64,000 nt of DNA from UBA11346 sp038318565 (GTDB taxonomy: Bacteria > Planctomycetota > UBA11346): the NCBI GenBank assembly GCA_038318565.1, contig JBBQCI010000007.1, positions 9,007-73,006 on the forward strand, given 5' to 3'. Below the pieces are notes generated by a model. It made no database searches and had not been told where the DNA came from. It saw only the letters and a list, made by a program, of their open reading frames with translations. Every line of letters starts with the position of its first letter. Positions within the stretch are counted from its first letter, which is position 1. The position numbers and the translations under genes were made by a program. Positions 16,644 through 25,040 of this stretch are shown piece after piece.

Positions 16644-17926
16644 GGCTGGTGCTCGACCAGGCCGAGGACGCCGCATGCAGCTTCTTCGAGGAGATGGCAT
16701 CGCCGGTCGGCCAATCGGCTGAGCCAGGCATGCGCCAGCAATAGGGGGATTGCCACCAGCATGCCGGCCTGGGTGCAGATGAGCGCCTCGGAGATGCCGC
16801 CGGACAGCGACTTGGCATTGCCCGAGCCCTGCGCGGCAATGACCGAGAACATGTCGATCATGCCCGTGACGGTACCAAGCAGACCAAGCAACGGCGCGAC
16901 CCCGGCGAGCACGGCGATCAGCGGCAAGCCCCGGGTCAGCTCGGAGGTCTCGGCCAGCAGCGCCTGCTCGACCATCGCCTCGCGCGTCTCGCGCGGCCTG
17001 CCGACCGCAGCAAGGCCGGCGCGCAGCACGCGGTCGAGCGGATTGGCGCCAGCATGGACCAGCACGCCGGCGGCGCTGGTGTCATTCCGGGACAGAAGCT
17101 CGGCGACGGCCACCAGCCGATGCGGATCAACCGGGCGGCGCGCCAGGGCGAGCGCGCGAGCGAGCGCCAGGCACAGCCCGAGAGCGAAGACGACGAGGAT
17201 CGGCCAGATGAAGGCCCGACCGGCAGCCAGCCACTGGGCGAACGAACGCGTCACCGGGCCGCCTTGATGCGCAGCGCTGCCGATCGCATCGAATGGGATG
17301 CTGCCGTCGGCGATCGCCGGTAGCGGCGGACCGACCACCAGCCAGGAGCTGCCATCGACCGCCAGTTCGAGCAGGCCGCGATGGGCACCATCCTGGCCCA
17401 GAGCGATGGCGCGGGCTTCACCAAGACGCAGCACCGAAACCTGGGCGATGCTGCCATCGCGTCCTATCACCGCTTCATCGCGCTGACGCCGGGCCAGCCT
17501 TTCCGGCAGTGCGGCGAGCCGGCGTTCGATTCCGGCGACGGCTGCTGCGATGCGATCCGCGGGCGATTTTGATACCAGGGCGCGTGCGTCACGATCCAAC
17601 AGGCGGGCGACGACGACGGCGCGGTCGGCCAGCTGCTGCATCTGTAGGGCATCGCGATCCTGGTCCTGCTGCCGACGCGCCAGCTCGCTGGTCGCAGCTT
17701 CGGACTCGCGCCGCGCGATGGCTAGCCGCTCGCGGGCGGTGTTGCTTGCATCGACGGCAACCTGAAGTCGGGCGAGCAGGGCTGCCTGTTCGTTCGCCAG
17801 TCGCACCCGGTTCGCGGCAAGCTGGCTCTCGGCCTGCTCGCGGGCGGCATGGGCAGCCTCGACCACCGGCTCGACTGCAGGCAGCAGGACGGCGAACAGT
17901 ACCATCACGATCCAACGCCGGATCAT
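16640..17926 (-). CDS. TtpC-like protein: signal peptide, coiled coil and MotA/TolQ/ExbB domain
   Basis: 428 residues from the ATG at 17926 (overlaps the DUF3450 gene by 4 bases). A signal-like segment (MIRRWIVMVLFAVLLPAVEP) is followed by a long coiled coil (residues about 25-110, rich in Ala, Arg, Glu) and a periplasmic domain; the last 190 residues are an ExbB-type channel domain with APLLGLLGTVTGMIDMF. This matches TtpC of the TonB2 system of Vibrio, where it bridges the ExbB/ExbD complex and TonB. Name by homology of architecture and gene order. Confidence 0.88.
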   Translation of the reverse strand: MIRRWIVMVLFAVLLPAVEPVVEAAHAAREQAESQLAANRVRLANEQAALLARLQVAVDASNTARERLAIARRESEAATSELARRQQDQDRDALQMQQLADRAVVVARLLDRDARALVSKSPADRIAAAVAGIERRLAALPERLARRQRDEAVIGRDGSIAQVSVLRLGEARAIALGQDGAHRGLLELAVDGSSWLVVGPPLPAIADGSIPFDAIGSAAHQGGPVTRSFAQWLAAGRAFIWPILVVFALGLCLALARALALARRPVDPHRLVAVAELLSRNDTSAAGVLVHAGANPLDRVLRAGLAAVGRPRETREAMVEQALLAETSELTRGLPLIAVLAGVAPLLGLLGTVTGMIDMFSVIAAQGSGNAKSLSGGISEALICTQAGMLVAIPLLLAHAWLSRLADRRCHLLEEAACGVLGLVEHQP

Positions 17927-18606
17927 GGCAACACCACGATGGCGGCGGGGGCACGGCCTTCGGCTTGGGCCAAGGCCGTCTGAATGGCGATGCGTCCACG
18001 TTCGTTGACTGACACCAGGACCACATAGCCCTCGGACATGGATGCCGTACCTGCCGACAGCCCATCGAGCGACACCCACCAGGCGGCTGCTCCGGCAACC
18101 CGCAACAACTTCACCGCCTCGCTACGGCCGTCGCGCGTGCCGGTGACGACCTCAACGGTCACAGTGGAAGCCGCGTGTTCGGCTCCCTCCAGTGCGCGCA
18201 CGGCGCTGTCGAAGTCGTCATGCCCCAGCACGACGGTGCCGGGTGGCTGGGTGGCGGCGACGGTGCGCAGGCCGGCCGCCAGTTTTGCTCCAGCCTCGGC
18301 CAAGACAGCACGCATGACCGCCGGATCATGCTCGGTCCCTAGCGTAGCCAGGCGGGTGCGAGCGGCATCGCGGGTCGTTTCGGCCTGCGCAGCAGCGCGG
18401 ACCAACCGGGCGGTTTCCGCCTCGGTGGCGGCAATCAGGGCTTCCAGACGCTGGCGTTCGGCCGTTGACGTGGCGCTCTCGCGGGCCGACTCCCGACGCG
18501 CCTGATTGGCGGCAGTGAACTGATCCAACGCCTCGCTGGCAGGATCAACTGCGGCCAACATCGCCAGACACAGCAGACAAGCACATACCCTGGGCATGTC
18601 GCCCAT
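17923..18606 (-). CDS. DUF3450-type periplasmic coiled-coil protein
   Basis: 227 residues; signal peptide in the first 20 (VCACLLCLAMLAAVD), then a long heptad-rich helix (residues about 25-90) and a compact C-terminal domain. Its place directly before the TtpC-like gene fits DUF3450, the usual first gene of TonB2/TtpC operons. The start ATG at 18606 overlaps the FeoB stop (TGATG); a second ATG at 18597 is also possible. Likely a periplasmic partner of the TtpC-ExbB-ExbD machine. Confidence 0.8.
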   Translation of the reverse strand: MGDMPRVCACLLCLAMLAAVDPASEALDQFTAANQARRESARESATSTAERQRLEALIAATEAETARLVRAAAQAETTRDAARTRLATLGTEHDPAVMRAVLAEAGAKLAAGLRTVAATQPPGTVVLGHDDFDSAVRALEGAEHAASTVTVEVVTGTRDGRSEAVKLLRVAGAAAWWVSLDGLSAGTASMSEGYVVLVSVNERGRIAIQTALAQAEGRAPAAIVVLP

Positions 18607-21038
18607 CAGATGAGGCGCGAACCAATCTGCCAGATGGCAAACCCGCTAACCCAGGCAAGGGCATTCATACCCGCCAACTGGATCAGCGGCCAGCGCCAGC
18701 CGCCGGTTTCGCGAACCATCACCGCAACCGTGCTCAGGCACTGCATTGCCAGGACGAACCACACCAACACCACGGTAGCCAGTAATGGCGACCACAGCCG
18801 GCTTCCATCGGGGCGGGTCGCCGCCTGCATGCGCTCGGCCAGGGGTGCGGTGTTCTCGTCGTCTCCACCGACGCCATGGACCACGCCCATGGTCGAGACG
18901 AACACCTCGCGGGCCGCGAACGCGCCGATCAGGCCGATGCCGATCTGCCAGTCCATGCCTAGCGGAGCGATCACCGGTTCGATCAGGTGGCCAGTGCGTC
19001 CGGCCAGCGAGTGCTGGAGGGTCGCCTGCTGCACCGCCTGACCGAGGTGTTCGGGAGCAGTCGCAGCGGTGATCTCTGCGACGCGGGCCTCGGGCAGGCG
19101 TGGGAAGGTCATCGCGGCCCACAGCAGCACGCTGAACGCGAGGATGACGGTGCCGGCGCGCACCACGAAAGCGCGCACCGCCCGGCCGGTGACGCGGGCG
19201 ATCTCGCCCAGACTGGGCAGGCGATACGGCGGCAGCTCGATCAGGAACGAGGACGACGGACCTTTCAGAGCTGTCCGACGCAGGATCAGGGCGACCACCG
19301 CGGCGGCGATGATCCCACCGAGATACAGGCCGGCCATGATCGTACCCTGCTTCCAAGCCGCGAGATGGCTGAAGAACACGCCAATCAGCAGACCGTAGAC
19401 CGGCAGACGGGCCGAGCAGCTCATGAACGGTGCGACCAGCATGGTCGCAAGCCGTTCGCGGGCATCTGGGATGGTGCGGGCCGACATGATGCCGGGGATG
19501 GCGCAGGCATGCGACGACAGCAACGGCACGAAACTGCGGCCATGCAGCCCGACCTTGCCGAGCACCCGATCGAGCAGGAAGGCCCCGCGCGCCAGGTAGC
19601 CCGACTCGTCGAGTATGGCCAGCAGGATGAACATGAAGGCGATCTGTGGCACAAAGATGATCACGCCACCGACCCCAGACACGATACCGTCGGACCACAG
19701 ATCGTGGAGCAGGCCGGCCGGGATCAGGTTGGCGACCGTGCCACCCAACCACATCACGGCGCTTTCGGCCCCGGCCATGATCGGCGCAGCCAGGGTAAAG
19801 ATGGCGACGAACAGGCCCCACATGACCAGGGAGAAGGTGATCGGCCCGCCGACGCGATGCAGCAGCAGGTTGTCGATGCGGTCGCGGGCCAGCCGCTTGG
19901 CCACTGGAGCGGTCACGGCGAGTAGTCCGTCGATCCAGGCGTAGCGCCGGGTGATGTCGTCGAGCACCGGGTCAACCCCGCGTTCTTCCCAGTCCTTGCG
20001 AGCCTGGGCAACCGCGACGATCAACGGCTCGATCGCACCGAGACCCAGCACGCCGGTGAAATCACCCTCACTGAGCAGACCCCAGGCGATCAGCTTGGCC
20101 TGGGCTGAATTGATTTCGCGCCCGGCCGTCCGGGCCTGCGCCTGCACGGCGAGGGCGATGCGGTCGTGACCATCAAGCACGGGGCCTTGCCACGGCACCG
20201 CGGTAACGCGACGTGGCACCTGCAACGCCCCACGTAGACGAACCAGACCCTCGCCGGTGCTGGCGACGACCGGTACCACCGGCACCCCCAGCATGCGCTC
20301 CAGCGCCTCGGCATCGATGGACATGCCGCGGGTGCGCGCCTCGTCGATCATGGTCAAAGCGACCACCACCGGCAGACCAGTATCAAGCAACTGGGTCACC
20401 AGCAACAAGTTGCGCGCCAGGTTGGTGGCATCCGCGACCGCCAACACAACGTCGGGCGCCGGAGTGTCGGTGCGCAGACCGGCCAGCACCTCGACCGCGA
20501 TCCGTTCGTCAGGCGAGGACGGAACGAGGCTATAGATTCCGGGCAGATCGATAATCCTGGCCTGCTTGCCATCGCCAATCGGGGCGCGCCCCTCCTTGCG
20601 GTCGACCGTGACCCCGGGGTAGTTGGCGACGTGCTGGTTGAGGCCGGTGATGGCATTGAACAGGGTGGTCTTGCCGGCGTTGGGGTTGCCAGCCAGGGCG
20701 ATGACCACATCGCGGCCAGTGATCGACGGCGCACCGGGGATTGCGGTGACCCCACCACTGGTCGGTGGGACGACAACCTCTCCCAGGTGCAGGCAGCGGG
20801 CCTGATCGGCGCGCAGCGACAGCCGGTAGCCGCGTACCCCAACTTCCATCGGATCGCCCAGCGGAGCCACGCGGTGGACGGTCGCTTCGACACCAGGCAC
20901 CAGACCCATCTCGGCAAGACGCCGGCGAATCGCCACCGGGCCGGTCAGCCGAGCAATGCGACCATGACCACCTGGCTGAACGTCGGCCAATGTGTCCGAA
21001 CGATCCTGCGACAGCCCCTGCACAACAGCCATGGCCAT
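18606..21038 (-). CDS. feoB: FeoA-FeoB fusion, ferrous iron transporter
   Basis: 810 residues from the ATG at 21038, which has GAGG 8 bases upstream; a longer reading frame would run through the Fur box and is rejected. Residues 20-90 form a FeoA (SH3-like) domain, residues about 110-275 the G domain (G1 GNPNAGKTT at 117-125, G3 DLPGIYSL), and the rest the polytopic permease with the Cys motif SSHACAIPGIMSART. Imports Fe2+ across the inner membrane. G4 reads TMID where most FeoB have N-x-x-D. First gene of an eight-domain iron operon that continues through DUF3450, TtpC, ExbB, ExbD, TonB and a TPR protein. Confidence 0.96.
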   Translation of the reverse strand: MAMAVVQGLSQDRSDTLADVQPGGHGRIARLTGPVAIRRRLAEMGLVPGVEATVHRVAPLGDPMEVGVRGYRLSLRADQARCLHLGEVVVPPTSGGVTAIPGAPSITGRDVVIALAGNPNAGKTTLFNAITGLNQHVANYPGVTVDRKEGRAPIGDGKQARIIDLPGIYSLVPSSPDERIAVEVLAGLRTDTPAPDVVLAVADATNLARNLLLVTQLLDTGLPVVVALTMIDEARTRGMSIDAEALERMLGVPVVPVVASTGEGLVRLRGALQVPRRVTAVPWQGPVLDGHDRIALAVQAQARTAGREINSAQAKLIAWGLLSEGDFTGVLGLGAIEPLIVAVAQARKDWEERGVDPVLDDITRRYAWIDGLLAVTAPVAKRLARDRIDNLLLHRVGGPITFSLVMWGLFVAIFTLAAPIMAGAESAVMWLGGTVANLIPAGLLHDLWSDGIVSGVGGVIIFVPQIAFMFILLAILDESGYLARGAFLLDRVLGKVGLHGRSFVPLLSSHACAIPGIMSARTIPDARERLATMLVAPFMSCSARLPVYGLLIGVFFSHLAAWKQGTIMAGLYLGGIIAAAVVALILRRTALKGPSSSFLIELPPYRLPSLGEIARVTGRAVRAFVVRAGTVILAFSVLLWAAMTFPRLPEARVAEITAATAPEHLGQAVQQATLQHSLAGRTGHLIEPVIAPLGMDWQIGIGLIGAFAAREVFVSTMGVVHGVGGDDENTAPLAERMQAATRPDGSRLWSPLLATVVLVWFVLAMQCLSTVAVMVRETGGWRWPLIQLAGMNALAWVSGFAIWQIGSRLI

Positions 21039-21066
21039 GGTCAACCTCGTTGTTGCATCATTCTTT

Positions 21067-21087
21067 TTGATAATGATTGTCAATAGT
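21067..21087 (-). promoter_or_regulatory. Fur box upstream of feoAB operon
   Basis: TTGATAATGATTGTCAATAG (plus strand from 21068) matches about 14 of 19 positions of the classical GATAATGATWATCATTATC Fur consensus, including the first nine in a row. It lies about 30 bases before the feoAB start; on the minus strand it contains TTGACA, which could serve as a -35 box. Iron-dependent repression by Fur is the expected role. Confidence 0.82.
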
Positions 21088-21162
21088 CTCAGATGCAACC
21101 AGAAAACCATCCGAGCACAACTCAGCGATCGGAATTCTTGCGTGAAACGCGCCGAATCGCTC

Positions 21163-21203
21163 GGTTATCAGGCATTCTGGTAATTCCGACTGCCTAGATA
21201 ACC
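21163..21203 (+). promoter_or_regulatory. Long inverted repeat directly before the MFS gene
   Basis: GGTTATCAGGCA pairs with TGCCTAGATAACC across a 16-base loop, with one unpaired A, giving 12 base pairs. It ends 8 bases before the ATG at 21212, where a ribosome binding site would be expected but none is seen. It could be an operator, or a leader hairpin that controls translation of the exporter gene. Confidence 0.6.
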
Positions 21204-21211
21204 TTCTGTCG

Positions 21212-22387
21212 ATGTCGCCAACCGCCGTGTTCCTCGCATCGCCGGCGCGCCGGCGGATGTCGGTTTTGGCGGTGTCGGCCGCGCTGTTCGGCCTATCCAA
21301 CAGTGTCTTTGATCTGATCGGCCCCCTGTGGGCGACGAGCGACCTCGGTCTGGATGCCGCCGGCTGGGCTCATTTACGCGCACTGCGCTTCACCGGCACC
21401 TTCGTCGGCATCCTTGCCCTCGGCATCCTGGCCGAGCGGATCGGCTCCCGCCGGATGGCTGCTTTGACCCTCGCCCTGGGTGGCTGCGCGCTGGTCGTGA
21501 TGGCTCGGGGCAGTTATGCCCAGGTACTGCTCTGCATGCCGTTGTTCGGCGCCTTGGTCAGCACCACGTTCGTCAATTTCAACGCCCTGACTCAGCAGGT
21601 CAGCACGACCCGCCAGGGGATGGCCAACGGGATCTACCGCGGCATCGGCGCCGGGATGGCGATCATCGGGCCGGTCCTGGCGACTACTTTAGCCGGTCAT
21701 TTCGGCTCGTGGGCTCCGGTCATCGACCTGGCTGGCATCGCTACCGCGATCGGCGGGCTCGCCATCTTGCTGTATCCCGAACAGCGCAGCGATGCGCGGC
21801 GCAGCCTCGCTGAGGTCCTGGGCGGCTTCGCCGCGGCGGCCCGCAATCGCCCGCTCTGGCGCTTCATCATCCTCGACCAGTTGATGGCCTTCACGCAGGG
21901 CGCCATGGCGGCCTTCGCGACCCTGCGACTGACCCGCGAACTGGGGCTCGGCGAAGCGGCCTTTGGTCTGCTCTGCACCATCGGCGCTGCACTGGGGTTG
22001 GGCGCGGTGCTCCTCGCCGGTATGCTGGCCCAGCGCATGCCACTAAGCTGGGGCATGGCGGCAGCCTGGCTGGGCAGTGCCGTGGGATCGCTGATCCTGG
22101 GCCTCAGTTCTTCGCTTCCACTGAGCTGCCTCGCGGTGCTGCTGGTCGCCATGTCTTGGCCGGTGACCTCGGTGCCTGGCAGCATGTGGATCGGTCTAGC
22201 TGGCGGTGCCAACGCCACGGCGTTCACCACCCACAAGATCGTGCAGTCGGGCGTCGCAGCCGGATCGATGGCCCTGGTTAGCTGGCTGCAACCACACACC
22301 GGGATCCAGCCACTTCTTCTTGTTGGTGGGCTGCTCGGCCTGCCGCTCGTCGCGTTGATGCTGCGGATGCGCGATCCGCGCGGATGA
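21212..22387 (+). CDS. Major facilitator superfamily transporter
   Basis: 391 residues with about 12 membrane helices in two halves; the cytoplasmic loop after helix 2 reads LAERIGSRRMAALTLALGG, the MFS signature-like region. Typical of small-molecule exporters of about 390-400 residues. Divergent from the Fur-controlled feoAB operon and convergent with the thioredoxin-like gene, with adjacent stop codons. Substrate unknown; a siderophore or metallophore export role is possible from the neighbour but not shown. Confidence 0.9.
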   Translation: MSPTAVFLASPARRRMSVLAVSAALFGLSNSVFDLIGPLWATSDLGLDAAGWAHLRALRFTGTFVGILALGILAERIGSRRMAALTLALGGCALVVMARGSYAQVLLCMPLFGALVSTTFVNFNALTQQVSTTRQGMANGIYRGIGAGMAIIGPVLATTLAGHFGSWAPVIDLAGIATAIGGLAILLYPEQRSDARRSLAEVLGGFAAAARNRPLWRFIILDQLMAFTQGAMAAFATLRLTRELGLGEAAFGLLCTIGAALGLGAVLLAGMLAQRMPLSWGMAAAWLGSAVGSLILGLSSSLPLSCLAVLLVAMSWPVTSVPGSMWIGLAGGANATAFTTHKIVQSGVAAGSMALVSWLQPHTGIQPLLLVGGLLGLPLVALMLRMRDPRG

Positions 22388-22837
22388 TCAGCGAACCAGC
22401 TGCTTTTTCACCAGATTCGGGCTGTGCACCACATCGTGCGTGCCATCCGCCTTCCGGATGACGTAGGTCATGGTCATGTCGAGTTCGACCGCTAGGGCCT
22501 TCGCCGTCGCACGTCCGCCGTCGACCAGCAGCGGAATGCCATCGGTTTGATGCAGAAGGGCAGCGGCTGTCGCTTGTTCGACCGTCGCGCCGGCCGTCAC
22601 ATCAATGGCGACGATGCGCACGTCGGAGCGATCCCGCATCGCCAGACGCAGGTTGCCCAGTCCGGCCAGCGCCGCTGCCGGACCACCACAGCAGGTGCCG
22701 TTGCGATCGTACATCGCTAGCACGACGGTGACGTTGGCGGGGAGTTCGGCCTTCGCCCCGGCCCACGAGCCATGCAGGGCCAATTCGGCGGCAGGTGATG
22801 TCGACAGCAGGGCAAACAAGAGCAGGAAGCTACGCAT
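22388..22837 (-). CDS. Secreted thioredoxin-fold-like protein
   Basis: 149 residues from the ATG at 22837, which gives the signal peptide MRSFLLLFALLSTSPAAE. The mature part begins with a strand (VTVVLAMYDRNGTCCGG) containing a Cys-Cys pair at the position of a thioredoxin active site, then helices and strands with GIPLLVDGG, resembling the cis-Pro region of TlpA/peroxiredoxin folds. The usual CxxC is replaced by CC. A redox or metal-handling periplasmic role is tentative. Confidence 0.55.
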   Translation of the reverse strand: MRSFLLLFALLSTSPAAELALHGSWAGAKAELPANVTVVLAMYDRNGTCCGGPAAALAGLGNLRLAMRDRSDVRIVAIDVTAGATVEQATAAALLHQTDGIPLLVDGGRATAKALAVELDMTMTYVIRKADGTHDVVHSPNLVKKQLVR

Positions 22838-22850
22838 CTCAGGTCTCCAG

Positions 22851-22922
22851 CTAGATTGTGTGGCCACGGATGGGCCAGAACAGCCCCAGTCCGCCGACCG
22901 CCAACAGGGTTAGCGCACCCAT
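22851..22922 (-). CDS. Possible very small membrane protein
   Basis: A reading frame on the minus strand ends at 22851 and its last 23 residues (MGALTLLAVGGLGLFWPIRG...) form one hydrophobic helix. It continues upstream as ERHGLAPRAGNEAAIQGV to about 22970, where alternative starts (TTG/GTG) exist just behind the membrane-protein gene stop at 22978. Either a tiny membrane protein or the displaced end of the upstream gene. Low confidence; start uncertain. Confidence 0.3.
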   Translation of the reverse strand: MGALTLLAVGGLGLFWPIRGHTI

Positions 22923-22977
22923 CGTCACGCCTTGGATGGCCGCCTCATTGCCGGCACGCGGTGCCAATCCGTGACGC

Positions 22978-23361
22978 TCACGCAGTGGCCAGAACTCGCC
23001 TTGCCCGCCGTGCAGCGATGAAGGAGCGAATCGCCAACACCAAGAACACAGCACAGAGTCCAAAGGTCAGGCTGCGCGCGATCACCGCCAACGGGCGCTG
23101 CACCTCGGCCCCACTAAGCAGAGCAGGCAGATGAACCAGGGCGCCGACGCTGCCACCGATGCCAAGCAGAGCGAGCACCGCCGCCGCATGCATGGCGTGC
23201 TTGCGTGCGCCCGGTTTCAAGGCGATCAGTCCAGCAACTAGGAATAGGCCCCCGATAAAGGCCGGGATCAGCAGGGTGAAACTGGTGGAATCGCTGATCA
23301 GACGGCACGCCACCCCCAGGGCGATAAGGAGAATGGCGAGGATGATGGTGATGAGCGGCAT
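22978..23361 (-). CDS. Small polytopic membrane protein
   Basis: 127 residues from the ATG at 23361 (MPLITIILAILLIALGV). Four hydrophobic segments can be counted, with a short basic C-terminus (SFIAARRARRVLATA). No family is recognised with certainty; it resembles small four-helix membrane proteins of unknown function. Divergent from hisI (start 23457), with a 95-base promoter region between. Confidence 0.65.
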   Translation of the reverse strand: MPLITIILAILLIALGVACRLISDSTSFTLLIPAFIGGLFLVAGLIALKPGARKHAMHAAAVLALLGIGGSVGALVHLPALLSGAEVQRPLAVIARSLTFGLCAVFLVLAIRSFIAARRARRVLATA

Positions 23362-23456
23362 GTCCGGAACATGCCGCAGTTTGCAGCGGACAAAGCACAA
23401 GCCGAGGCATCCTCCACGCCACTTGCCGAACCGTACAACCAGCAACCATCCCGCTC

Positions 23457-23846
23457 ATGAGCGATATCGCCCCGACCGGTACACCAGGCGAAGTCGACCG
23501 CCTGGTCAGATGGAATGATCAAGGCCTGGTCACCGCGATCGCCCAAGAACAGACCACCGGCGAGGTGCTGATGGTGGCGTGGGCCAACCGCGAGGCGCTG
23601 GCCACCACCCTGGCAAGCGGCAAGGCGACCTACTGGAGCCGCAGTCGCAGGAAACTGTGGACCAAGGGCGAAGAAAGCGGCTTTTTCCAGCGCGTACTAG
23701 AGGTCCGCGCCGACTGCGATGGCGACGCGCTGCTCTACCTTGTCGAGGCGCCTGGCCCGGCCTGCCATCAGCTGCGCCGCTCGTGCTTCTCACATCGCAT
23801 CGACCGTGACGGCTCGGTCCATACGGACCGCCCCGTGATCGCCTGA
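23457..23846 (+). CDS. hisI: Phosphoribosyl-AMP cyclohydrolase
   Basis: Third step of histidine synthesis, opening the adenine ring of PR-AMP; cytoplasmic. 129 residues, the usual length for a stand-alone HisI without the HisE domain. Conserved motifs visible: YWSRSRRKLWTKGEESG, the metal-binding DCDGDALLY, and GPACHQLRRSCF with catalytic/zinc cysteines and His. No other his gene is nearby. Convergent with the TerC gene, 10 bases apart. Confidence 0.96.
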   Translation: MSDIAPTGTPGEVDRLVRWNDQGLVTAIAQEQTTGEVLMVAWANREALATTLASGKATYWSRSRRKLWTKGEESGFFQRVLEVRADCDGDALLYLVEAPGPACHQLRRSCFSHRIDRDGSVHTDRPVIA

Positions 23847-23856
23847 TCCGGCAGAC

Positions 23857-24933
23857 TCAGGTTTGCGGAGGCGGCGGCGGAGGCGGAGGCGACGCACGCT
23901 TGGGAACGAGCAGGCTGAGCACCACCGATACCGCGAGGATCCCGCAGATGATGCCAAGCGACCAGCCGATTGGGAACTTGCCCTGGGCGTCGAGCAACTG
24001 GTTGAATCCAGGTACCACTTCACCCAACATTTTCACGCCGACGAACACCAAGATCAGCGACAATCCATACTTCAGCAGGTGGAACTTATCCATCACGCTG
24101 GAGAGCAGGAAATACATCGCCCGCAGGCCGAGGATAGCGCAGATGTTCGAGGTGAAGACAATCAGCGGCTCGTCGGTGATGGCGAAGATCGCCGGCACGC
24201 TGTCGATTGAGAATATGATGTCGGTCACCTCGACCAGGATCAGCACTAGGAACAGCGGCGTGGCCATCAGCACCCCGTCGCGGCGCAGGAAGAAGCGTTG
24301 CCCCTCCAGATTCGGGGTAATCGGGAACAGCTTGCGCACCAGTCGGACGACCGGATTGCGCTCGGGTTCCAGCTTGTGATCGCCGAGCAGGGCCATCTTG
24401 ATGCCGGTGACGATCAGGAATCCGCCGGCCAGCCAGACGATCCATTGGTACTGCAGGAGAATGGCCCCGGCGGCGATAAACAGTGCGCGGAAGATGATCG
24501 CACCGAGAATGCCATAGAAGAGGATGCGGTGCTGGTACTTCGCGGGCACCGCGAAGTAGCTGAAGATCATCGCCCAGACAAACACGTTGTCGACCGCCAG
24601 GGCCTTCTCGACGACGTAGCCTGCGAGATATTCCATGCCGATGCGTCTCGCCGCCGTCTCGGGCGTCTCGCCAAGGCTGGCCAGAAGTCCGGCCTTCGCC
24701 GGTTCGGCCAGGGCCTGCCCAGCGTACCACCAGAGCACCGCCCCGACCGTCAGACCGAGGGCGACCCACACCACACTCCACGCTGCCGCTTCCTTAAAAG
24801 AGACTTCATGGGCCTGCTTGTGGAAGACGCCCAGGTCGAGAGCAAGGATGCCCAGGACGAGGGCGGTGAATACCCCGTAGACCCACCAGTATTCGGCAAA
24901 CGGAAAGAGCACGATCGATTCCATGGTGGACAT
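23857..24933 (-). CDS. TerC/Alx-family membrane protein
   Basis: 358 residues from the ATG at 24933 (MSTMESIVLFPFAEYWW); 24924 is also possible. About 9 membrane helices with the family's acidic signatures: LALDLGVF, ALAVDNVFVWAMIF and VEVTDIIFSIDSVPAIFAIT. TerC/Alx proteins are linked to manganese export and to metallation of exported proteins. The C-terminus ends in eight consecutive prolines (from a GGC/GGA triplet run at about 23863-23890). Divergent from pfkA; no yybP-ykoY riboswitch is visible in the 107-base gap. Confidence 0.93.
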   Translation of the reverse strand: MSTMESIVLFPFAEYWWVYGVFTALVLGILALDLGVFHKQAHEVSFKEAAAWSVVWVALGLTVGAVLWWYAGQALAEPAKAGLLASLGETPETAARRIGMEYLAGYVVEKALAVDNVFVWAMIFSYFAVPAKYQHRILFYGILGAIIFRALFIAAGAILLQYQWIVWLAGGFLIVTGIKMALLGDHKLEPERNPVVRLVRKLFPITPNLEGQRFFLRRDGVLMATPLFLVLILVEVTDIIFSIDSVPAIFAITDEPLIVFTSNICAILGLRAMYFLLSSVMDKFHLLKYGLSLILVFVGVKMLGEVVPGFNQLLDAQGKFPIGWSLGIICGILAVSVVLSLLVPKRASPPPPPPPPQT

Positions 24934-25040
24934 GGTAATGGGGAGTTTCGCTGTTCTACAAGCGAATCCAGAGGAACCTTTAATGTCAGACCGGCAGTCC
25001 AGACCTTGGCAGACGCAAATCGGCTCCACCATTCATTCTC

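Noticed and set aside
21039..21110. Longer N-terminus of FeoAB starting at 21110
   Set aside because: It would run through the Fur box and lacks a ribosome binding site; the ATG at 21038 has GAGG at proper spacing.
23863..23890. GGC/GGA triplet run as a separate regulatory repeat
   Set aside because: It is the coding sequence of the proline tail of the TerC protein.
24934..25040. yybP-ykoY manganese riboswitch before the TerC gene
   Set aside because: The 107-base gap shows no matching conserved loops and is too short once promoter sequence is allowed for.
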